A stretch of DNA of 13,490 nt from Alphaproteobacteria bacterium (GTDB taxonomy: Bacteria > Pseudomonadota > Alphaproteobacteria > Caulobacterales > Parvularculaceae): assembly GCA_030428745.1 (NCBI GenBank), contig JAUIEG010000018.1, positions 1 through 13,490 on the forward strand, written 5' to 3'. Shown piece after piece: positions 4,880-10,677 of this stretch. The notes under the pieces are model-generated. The model worked only from the letters and a program-made list of their open reading frames with translations, had not been told where the DNA came from and ran no database searches. Each line of letters opens with the position of its first letter. The first letter of the stretch is position 1. Both the position numbers and the translations under genes were made by a program.

Positions 4880-6280
4880 TTACGCGCGCTTTGTTCTCGA
4901 CACGACATAGGATTCGTCATTGAACCAGAGGCCGCCATATTTTCTCAAGACCTCTCTTGTCGACTGAAGGTAATCGACGCCGTCGGGAATTTCTTCCAAC
5001 CGGTCGTCTTCAATCTGGGCCACATAAACAGCGTCATTCCAGGCCGCATAGAGCGTGGATGTGCCGATGCTGGAATCCACTTCTGTTGGCAGTGTGTGCA
5101 TCTTGTATTGAAAGATGGAGCGGTCATCGGAAAAGGCGTTGAAGTCGAACTCGTCGACTTCGTCGCCAAGCTCGTCTTTCAGAGCGCGAAGAATGTCATG
5201 CCGGTTGGATGTAAACGGGTTGTCGTCGGGCCAGATCTTGTTGATGATTTCCATGCCCGGGTCGCGCCCATAAGAGTGAATGCCGAGTAGCCGTCCGCTG
5301 GGTCTCAGGGCGCGCGCGAGCGGCGCAATAACATTTTTCGCTTTGAACGCCGCCGGCACGCGCAGGCGATAAGGCTGTGACGCCAGGACGAGGTCGAAAT
5401 CCGCTTTCGCTGTTTCCGGTTTCGGAATGACGTCGTTTAACAAAAAGCGGTAATCCTCACGATAAAGGACAAGCACAGTGGGGTGTTCGTAAATAGGATT
5501 GCCCGTTTTGGGGCTATGGCGCGCCTGCCAGTTATCTGTCAGAAAATTATCGAGTTCCGCGATCTGACGGTCAAAATCATGTGCGGTGACGCCTTTAAGG
5601 GCGAGCTCTTTCCAGACCATCGCCTTCTTTGCGGCCGGGTTTTTTGGCGTCAGCCATGGCGCTTCGGAATAGAACATGTTGGTGAACACAAGCACGGTCG
5701 CGGGATGCTCAAACAACCGATCGGCCATTTTTCCCAGCGCGAGACGAATATCTTCAAGGCTGATCTCTTTGCCGGAGACATAAAACGGCATGGTCGGAAA
5801 GCGGCCGTGCATCTCGCGCAGGAGTTTCGCCAGCACTGTCCCATCGCCGATGCCGCCGTCAAACATACGAATGGCGGGCGGCGCTGGTTGGATGAAGGAT
5901 AATTCCATACCTGCGCGTTTCGCGACGATGTCCTTTTCACTGCATGTGTTGACGAACATCAGGTATTTTTGGCGGTTATCGAAGAACCGGAAATTTTTCT
6001 CGGAGGATGTATCGATTGCGGCAGTTGGCTCTCCGCCTGGCAGTGTTTGGAGGAGGCCCGGTTCAGGGACAGGGGGCGCGTCGCCGCCATGTTTGGTGAT
6101 GAACTTGGCGACCCGGCTCCATGTCTCGGGCCGAAGGCGCGACCCGTCCTTCAGGCGCGAGACAAATTTGCCGTCATTGACGGCGCGCCTGCCGAAAGTC
6201 GACTCCGCCATCCCGTTCTGCTGGCAAAACGCATAGATGCTTTCCAGCAGTGTTTGCGGATTGTTCGAAGTTGGCTGCAT
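4880..6280 (-). CDS. HTH-like domain fused to class I SAM methyltransferase-like domain
   Basis: A 466-aa protein. The start at 6280 is preferred over the in-frame ATG at 6331 because AAGGA lies about 8 nt upstream and the extra 17 residues look non-coding. Residues 10-64 form a small helical domain resembling a Xre/phage-repressor helix-turn-helix (LLESIYAFCQQNGMAESTFG then RRAVNDGKFVSRLKDG). A Pro-rich linker follows (65-85). Residues 138-336 carry methyltransferase landmarks: motif I DGGIGDGTVL (141-150), an acidic/hydrophobic DFDLVLASQPY (294-304) at the motif IV position and LARALRPSGRLLGIHS (321-336) at the motif VI position. About 140 residues lie between motifs I and IV, an unusually long insert. 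It sits between two MetE-like genes (86 nt after one, 34 nt before the other). Substrate unknown; it could be a methyltransferase or a SAM-sensing regulator. Confidence 0.7.
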   Translation of the reverse strand: MQPTSNNPQTLLESIYAFCQQNGMAESTFGRRAVNDGKFVSRLKDGSRLRPETWSRVAKFITKHGGDAPPVPEPGLLQTLPGGEPTAAIDTSSEKNFRFFDNRQKYLMFVNTCSEKDIVAKRAGMELSFIQPAPPAIRMFDGGIGDGTVLAKLLREMHGRFPTMPFYVSGKEISLEDIRLALGKMADRLFEHPATVLVFTNMFYSEAPWLTPKNPAAKKAMVWKELALKGVTAHDFDRQIAELDNFLTDNWQARHSPKTGNPIYEHPTVLVLYREDYRFLLNDVIPKPETAKADFDLVLASQPYRLRVPAAFKAKNVIAPLARALRPSGRLLGIHSYGRDPGMEIINKIWPDDNPFTSNRHDILRALKDELGDEVDEFDFNAFSDDRSIFQYKMHTLPTEVDSSIGTSTLYAAWNDAVYVAQIEDDRLEEIPDGVDYLQSTREVLRKYGGLWFNDESYVVSRTKRA

Positions 6281-6366
6281 GGGCGTTTCCTTCGTTTCCT
6301 GAAGCAAAATGCCGCCAGTGGGACAGGACATGCGTTGACACTGTCAGCGCGCCGCGTCTTCCCCGG

Positions 6367-7389
6367 TTATAATTCGGCTCTGACGATTTTGGCGCCGTCG
6401 GCCATTGCTTTCATTTTTCCGAACGCAACTTCCCTCGGCAGGTATTTCATGCCGCAGTCAGGCGCAACGATGACCTTATCGGCGTCGACATGGGGAAGGG
6501 CGCGCCGGATTCTGCTCGCCACCGTTTCGGGCGTTTCAATTTCATTTGTCGACAGGTCAATCACGCCGAGAATAACGGTTTTGCCACGCAGGCTCTCCAG
6601 CACAGATGTGTCCAGGTTTGATTGCGCCGTTTCGATGGAAATCTGATTGACGCAACATTCTGACAATTCCGGCAGGAAAGAATACCCTTCCGGTCTTTCA
6701 TGAATGATCGCGGCGTAGCCGAAGCAGATGTGAACCGCTGTCTTTCCCTTCACGCCGTCGAGCGCAGCGTTGAGCGCGTCGAGACCATAGTCGCGCGCTT
6801 TTTCCGGCCTCGCCTGCATGTAAGGCTCGTCGATCTGCACATAGTCGGCGCCGGCTTCAAACAGGTCCTTGATTTCTTCGTTGACGGCGGCGGCGTAATC
6901 CAGCGCCATTTCCGCTTCGGAATCATAGAAATCGTTCTGCGCCTGTTGCGACATGGTGAACGGGCCGGGCACGGTGATTTTTATCTGCCTATCCGTATTG
7001 GCGCGCAGGAATTGTACATCGCGCACTTGCACCGAATGTCGCCGCTTGATCTTGCCGGTAATGCGCGGGACCGGGTTGGGATGGCCGCTGCGGTCGAGGG
7101 CTTCGCCGTGATTGTCGAGATCAACGCCGTTCAGTGCTGTAGCGAAGCGATTGGAATAGCTTTCACGGCGCATTTCGCCATCAGTGAGGATGTCGAGGCC
7201 CGCGCGCTCCTGGTCGCGGATGGCGAGGAGCGTCGCATCGTCCTGCGCTTGATCAAGCCATTCCGGCGCAACGCGCCATAATTCGTTGACACGCACGCGT
7301 GGCGGAAAGCGCCCGGCCAGTTTTTCCCTGTCGATCAGCCAGTCCGGCTGTGGATACGATCCGACAAGTGATGTTGGCAGCAATGTCAT
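6367..7389 (-). CDS. MetE-like zinc-dependent methyl/alkyltransferase (copy 1)
   Basis: A 340-aa catalytic-domain-only MetE-family protein, more compact than and clearly diverged from the copy at 3700-4845. N-terminus LPTSLVGSYPQPDWL, then DILTDGEMRRESY (67-79). VQIDEPYM (184-191) carries the Asp-Glu-Pro expected at the active site. Zinc ligands are seen as His220 and Cys222 in VHICFGY, Glu253 in ISIETAQ and Cys312 in APDCGMKYLP; this last motif is close to that of true MetE and of epoxyalkane:coenzyme M transferases. The 17-nt gap from the citryl-CoA lyase-like gene and GGAG shortly before the ATG indicate translation from the same operon mRNA. Likely a transfer to or from a thiol, substrate unknown. 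A true methionine synthase is less likely because the N-terminal pterin-binding half is absent. Confidence 0.9.
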   Translation of the reverse strand: MTLLPTSLVGSYPQPDWLIDREKLAGRFPPRVRVNELWRVAPEWLDQAQDDATLLAIRDQERAGLDILTDGEMRRESYSNRFATALNGVDLDNHGEALDRSGHPNPVPRITGKIKRRHSVQVRDVQFLRANTDRQIKITVPGPFTMSQQAQNDFYDSEAEMALDYAAAVNEEIKDLFEAGADYVQIDEPYMQARPEKARDYGLDALNAALDGVKGKTAVHICFGYAAIIHERPEGYSFLPELSECCVNQISIETAQSNLDTSVLESLRGKTVILGVIDLSTNEIETPETVASRIRRALPHVDADKVIVAPDCGMKYLPREVAFGKMKAMADGAKIVRAEL

Positions 7390-7406
7390 GGGCGTCTCCT
7401 TTATTT

Positions 7407-8186
7407 TTATTTTACGTCCGGTCCGTCATAGCTGATCGCCTCGGCTGCTTTTCCTGAAAGGATGAAGCCGATAGGCCGTTCTGTTTCTTCCTGAAGGTGG
7501 CCGATCAGGCTCGCTGTGCGGGCGAGCAGTGAAATGCCTTTCAGTGCGCCGAGCGGAAAACCAACATCCAGCATGACCGCCGGAATAGCGCCGTTCACAT
7601 TGATGGGCAGGGACCGGTTGATGACTTTCGGGATGGCGTTGCTGACAGCGTCAAGCGCACGGATGTGAGCGCCGGCCACGCCTTCTTCGCGCGCCATAGC
7701 GAGAAGACGATGGGCGCGCGGATCCCCGTCCGCATGCAAGGGGTGGCCGAATCCCGGCACCGGCGTCTTGGTCTCACGTAATTTTTTAACGGCGCGTTCT
7801 GCGGCGGCGTCCACATCGTCGCCGTCGGCGACAATATCGGCGAGAAAACGCCCGGCGATTTCGGCGCTGCCTAATACGACGGAGCCGCACCCCAACAACC
7901 CCGAGGCGACGGCGCCCTGAAACGCTTCGGGCGCAGCGGCGTAGGTCATGCGCGCAGCGACAACGCTCGGCACCAGACCGTGTTCAGCGATCGCGGCGAG
8001 GACCGCGTCGGCGAACCGTTTTTGTGTTGGCGTGGGTTCTTGTCCGGTGACAAGCAGCCAGAAATAGCTCGTGAAATCGAGCTTGCCGATGATGTCGTCA
8101 CAGAGATCGCGCCCTCTGACGTAAATTCGTTCCGACGTTGACGTGGAAATCGCGCTATAGGGATTATCTTGCTTTCCGATGCGCAT
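7407..8186 (-). CDS. Citryl-CoA lyase-like protein (citrate synthase fold)
   Basis: A 259-aa protein of the short citrate-synthase-like family usually called citryl-CoA lyase. Visible: VPGFGHPLHADGDPRAHRL (143-161), the counterpart of the citrate synthase GFGHRVY-DPR motif with catalytic His148; and Asp207 in VMLDVGFP, a candidate for the third catalytic residue. At the position of the first citrate synthase histidine (G-P-L-H-G) it has GLLGCGSVVLGS, so that His is replaced. This is a short-family trait or an altered reaction. Family knowledge: reversible cleavage of a 2-hydroxy-acyl-CoA such as citryl-CoA to acetyl-CoA and a 2-oxoacid. It is the first gene of the leftward operon, divergent from a CoA-transferase that could make its substrate. 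Start at 8186 with AAAGGA about 9 nt upstream. Confidence 0.85.
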   Translation of the reverse strand: MRIGKQDNPYSAISTSTSERIYVRGRDLCDDIIGKLDFTSYFWLLVTGQEPTPTQKRFADAVLAAIAEHGLVPSVVAARMTYAAAPEAFQGAVASGLLGCGSVVLGSAEIAGRFLADIVADGDDVDAAAERAVKKLRETKTPVPGFGHPLHADGDPRAHRLLAMAREEGVAGAHIRALDAVSNAIPKVINRSLPINVNGAIPAVMLDVGFPLGALKGISLLARTASLIGHLQEETERPIGFILSGKAAEAISYDGPDVK

Positions 8187-8287
8187 TGTTCTGGTCCTTT
8201 CATCTGAGCCGGGCGCGAACGCCCCTCAGGTGAAATCGCATGTTTATGGGCCGTCCTGCCATGCGCATCGTGCTGAGCGCAAATTAT

Positions 8288-8319
8288 TTCGCATTCCGAA
8301 CTTGTCTTCGTTATTCGAA
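8288..8319. promoter_or_regulatory. Tandem IclR-type operator, upstream of CoA-transferase
   Basis: Two palindromes of form TTCG-N5-CGAA: 8288-8300 and 8307-8319, separated by 6 nt (CTTGTC, 8301-8306). The same arrangement recurs at 10559-10590. The likely ligand protein is the IclR regulator encoded at 9678-10490; IclR proteins bind such short-spacer palindromes as dimers or tetramers. The second palindrome sits inside the -35/-10 spacer, which suggests repression. Confidence 0.7.
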
Positions 8320-8330
8320 TTTTCTATAGC
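8302..8330 (+). promoter_or_regulatory. Sigma-70-like promoter of CoA-transferase gene
   Basis: -35 TTGTCT (8302-8307), 17-nt spacer, -10 TATAGC (8325-8330). The spacer contains the second operator palindrome. Transcription would start near 8337, which excludes ATGs upstream of that point. Confidence 0.5.
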
Positions 8331-8451
8331 GATGTCAAGGATAACGCCGGATTTTGAGGACCAAGCCCTTCCTGAAGCGCGCAAAGCTCCGTTACGCATG
8401 CTTTGTTGCGGCGCGGCGCCTCAAACGCCCGAAGCCTTTAGGAGCGGCCCC

Positions 8452-9600
8452 ATGGTCAAAGTGCTCAAAGACATCACCGTGCTTGAAATGGGCACCTTCA
8501 TCACCGGGCCTGCGGCCGGCATGTTGCTGGCCGATCTCGGCGCCAATGTGATCAAGATCGAACAGCCCGGAACAGGCGATCCGTTTCGCGCCTTCAAAGG
8601 CGAGCTCTACAGTCCGCATTTTCAGACATACAATCGCAACAAGCGCAGCATAACGCTGAACACTAAAGACGCCGATGATCTTGCAGCGCTGGACGGGCTT
8701 GTCGCCGATGCAGATGTGTTTATCCAGAATTTTCGTCCGGGCGTCGCCGATCGCCTCAATGTTGGTTTCGAACGTCTTCAGGAAATCAATCCGCGCCTTG
8801 TGTACTGCTCGATATCAGGTTTCGGTCCTGATGGTCCGGACAAGGAACGCCCTGCTTTTGACAGCGTCGCGCAGGCCGCGAGCGGTTTTTTGCGGCTCCT
8901 CGTCAATCCTGAACATCCCCGCGTTGTTGGGCCCGCGATTGCTGACGCAGTCACCGGTTTTTATGCGGCCTTCGGCGTGCTTGCAGCACTGACCGAGCGC
9001 GGACAAACCGGCAAAGGGCGCCTCGTCGAAACATCGATGTTTGAAGCGATGTGTCACTTCAATCTCGATGATTTTACGCACTATCTTTCCGCCGGTGAGA
9101 TTATGGGGCCTTACAGCCGCCCCCATGTTTCCCAGTCATATGTATTTGAATGCAGCGATGGTCGTTGGCTGGCGCTGCACATGTCGTCGCCGCCGAAATT
9201 CTGGGAAAACCTGGCGAAGGCTGTCGAACAGCCGGATATGCTTCAGCGGCCGGAGTTTTCCGACCGCGCCGCCCGCATTGAGAACTACGATAAGGTGAAT
9301 GATTTTCTGGCGCCGATCTTCAAAACCCGTTCGCTGGATGAATGGTGCGCGCGCCTGTCGGAAGGGGAGGTGCCGCACTCACCCTTGCGCAATCCGCCTG
9401 AAGTTCTGGAGAGTGCGCAGGCCAAGCACCTCCAGCTGGAGCTGAAAGACACCCATGAGGAAATGGGTGAGTTTCGCACGGTGCGTTCGCCATTGTCCTT
9501 TGACGGCGAGCGCGCGACAGAGGTGAAAGCGCCGCCGACGCTTGGCGAGCATAATGGCGAAATTCTCGGTCGCCGTTCCGCCAAGGACGCTGCGGAGTAG
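8452..9600 (+). CDS. Class III (CaiB/BaiF) CoA-transferase
   Basis: A 382-aa protein. The start at 8452 is set by AGGAG (8440-8444) and by the family N-terminus MVKVLKDITVLEMGTFITGP; the frame is open back to 8179 but that part is unlike the family. Landmarks: GPAAGMLLADLGANVIKIEQPGTGDPFR (19-46), NRNKRSITLN (61-70), FIQNFRPGVADRLN (90-103) and SISGFGPDGP (120-129). IADAVTGFYAAFGVLAAL (163-180) contains Asp165, the expected catalytic aspartate that forms the acyl anhydride. Length matches the family. It transfers CoA between carboxylates; the acceptor acid is unknown. It is divergent from the lyase-like gene and 77 nt upstream of the IclR gene. The tandem operator overlaps its promoter. It probably supplies the CoA ester used by the citryl-CoA lyase-like enzyme (inference). 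Confidence 0.93.
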   Translation: MVKVLKDITVLEMGTFITGPAAGMLLADLGANVIKIEQPGTGDPFRAFKGELYSPHFQTYNRNKRSITLNTKDADDLAALDGLVADADVFIQNFRPGVADRLNVGFERLQEINPRLVYCSISGFGPDGPDKERPAFDSVAQAASGFLRLLVNPEHPRVVGPAIADAVTGFYAAFGVLAALTERGQTGKGRLVETSMFEAMCHFNLDDFTHYLSAGEIMGPYSRPHVSQSYVFECSDGRWLALHMSSPPKFWENLAKAVEQPDMLQRPEFSDRAARIENYDKVNDFLAPIFKTRSLDEWCARLSEGEVPHSPLRNPPEVLESAQAKHLQLELKDTHEEMGEFRTVRSPLSFDGERATEVKAPPTLGEHNGEILGRRSAKDAAE

Positions 9601-9677
9601 CCAGCCGAAAGCGCACAATGCTGGATTTCGCGGCCGGAGCACGATAAGCCACGGCGCAAGTCTTTGAGGCGCCGACG

Positions 9678-10490
9678 ATGGCAAGGGCCAAAAACTCCGA
9701 CAAGGAGCCGGAATATCTTTCGACGCTTGAGCGGGGTCTTTCCGTTCTGCGTGCGTTCGACCAGAGCCGGCCGGAAATGCAGCTCAGTGAAGTGGCGGCG
9801 GTCACGAATTTGAGCCCTGCAGTGGCGCGCCGTTGTCTCAATACGCTCGTGAAACTGGGTTATGTGGCCAAGCATGGACGCCGGTTTTTGCTGCGCCCTG
9901 AAGTCCTTGCCTTTGGGTGGTCCTATATTTCATCCATGAATCTCGAAACCGTCGCGCTTCCCTATCTTCAGGCCGTGCGGGATGAAACGGGCGACAGCTC
10001 TTCCATGGCGGTGCTGTCGGGGCGCGACGTTCTTTATGTGGCGCATGTTTCGACGCTGCGACCGATCCGCCTCAGCGCCAATGTCGGGACCAGATTCCCT
10101 GCGCATGCAACCTCGCTCGGCAAGGTGTTGCTGGCCTTTCAGGGCGAAGAGGCGATTGAAGACTATTTCGCGATAGATGATCTGCCGCGGTTTACTGAGC
10201 GTACGATCACGTCACCTGAAGAATTGAGGTCAGTTCTCGCGCGCGTTAGGGAGGATGGCTATGCCGCCGCTCTTGATGAGCTCGATTATGGCATCGTTTC
10301 CGTCGCCACCCCGGTGTTCGACCGTGAGCGGCGGATCGTTGCGGCTATCAATTGCTCCACATCGACGACACGCATCTCGGTCGAAGAGCTGATCAGCGCT
10401 CATGTGCCGGTCCTGCGCCGCGCCGCGTCTGAAATACAGACGGCCCTTTCTCGCCACCCCTACATTACCCGCTCTCTCAGCAGCGACTGA
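9678..10490 (+). CDS. IclR family transcriptional regulator
   Basis: A 270-aa protein. The N-terminal winged HTH covers about residues 14-75: STLERGLSVLRAFDQSRPEM then LSEVAAVTNLSPAVARRCLNTLVKLGYV. The IclR effector domain covers about 85-260, with signature parts DVLYVAHVSTLRPIRLSANVGTRFPAHATSLGKVLLAF (117-154), DGYAAALDELDYGIVSVATPVFD (193-215) and VAAINCSTST (221-230). The layout and wording are closest to the PcaR/PcaU/PobR branch, whose members sense aromatic or dicarboxylic catabolites; this is a resemblance, not proof of ligand. The start at 9678 has only a weak GAGG upstream. It follows the CoA-transferase and probably shares its transcript. Predicted to bind the tandem TTCG-N5-CGAA sites at 8288 and 10559, which would make it autoregulated. 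Confidence 0.95.
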   Translation: MARAKNSDKEPEYLSTLERGLSVLRAFDQSRPEMQLSEVAAVTNLSPAVARRCLNTLVKLGYVAKHGRRFLLRPEVLAFGWSYISSMNLETVALPYLQAVRDETGDSSSMAVLSGRDVLYVAHVSTLRPIRLSANVGTRFPAHATSLGKVLLAFQGEEAIEDYFAIDDLPRFTERTITSPEELRSVLARVREDGYAAALDELDYGIVSVATPVFDRERRIVAAINCSTSTTRISVEELISAHVPVLRRAASEIQTALSRHPYITRSLSSD

Positions 10491-10504
10491 AGCGTTGCGT
10501 GCTG

Positions 10505-10540
10505 TGGCGAAGGAGGGCGAAGGCCTTCGCCACTGTCCTT
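10505..10540 (+). terminator. Hairpin after IclR gene
   Basis: Perfect 9-bp stem TGGCGAAGG (10505-10513) / CCTTCGCCA (10524-10532) with a 10-nt loop, then a modest T-rich tract. It begins 14 nt after the IclR stop, so the receptor gene is probably a separate transcript. Confidence 0.65.
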
Positions 10541-10558
10541 TTGCGCCCGTTTTGAGTT

Positions 10559-10590
10559 TTCGTATATCGAACTTGACTTCGATCTACGAA
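10559..10590. promoter_or_regulatory. Tandem IclR-type operator, upstream of TonB receptor
   Basis: Palindromes TTCG-N5-CGAA at 10559-10571 and 10578-10590 with a 6-nt gap CTTGAC (10572-10577). The arrangement and the gap sequence (CTTGWC) match the operator at 8288-8319. The second palindrome extends to a 6-bp arm (ACTTCG / CGAAGT). Confidence 0.72.
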
Positions 10591-10600
10591 GTTTTACCAT
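10573..10600 (+). promoter_or_regulatory. Promoter of TonB-dependent receptor gene
   Basis: -35 TTGACT (10573-10578), spacer of 16 nt, weak -10 TACCAT (10595-10600). The operator overlaps the -35 as at 8302. The leader holds a small 5-bp hairpin (10630-10634 with 10639-10643) before the ribosome site. Confidence 0.45.
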
Positions 10601-10677
10601 GTCGCTATTGAGAATCGTTGGCTGGAAGAGGCGGCAAACCGCCCGGCGAAAAACGATGATTTACGGGAGGAATTGGG

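Larger units (their letters stand above)
8187..8451. other. Divergent regulatory intergenic region
   Basis: 265 nt between the two divergent units. It holds the tandem operator and rightward promoter described separately, then a leader of about 115 nt before the CoA-transferase. The open frame from 8179 through this region is not protein-like and overlaps the promoter. I see no convincing sigma-70 promoter for the leftward operon. Confidence 0.7.

Noticed and set aside
6281..6331. Upstream ATG at 6331 for the methyltransferase fusion
   Set aside because: No Shine-Dalgarno sequence. The next in-frame ATG at 6280 has AAGGA at suitable spacing.
4162..6646. Long plus-strand open frames (about 140-225 aa) opposite the leftward operon
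   Set aside because: Typical antisense shadows of GC-rich genes. The minus-strand products have clear families and motifs.
8179..8451. N-terminal extension of the CoA-transferase
   Set aside because: It covers the operators and promoter, is unlike any CoA-transferase N-terminus, and the ATG at 8452 has a good ribosome site.
9285..9875. Minus-strand frames of 173-196 aa over the CoA-transferase/IclR junction
   Set aside because: Arg/Ser/Pro-rich shadows opposite two well-recognised genes, without ribosome sites.
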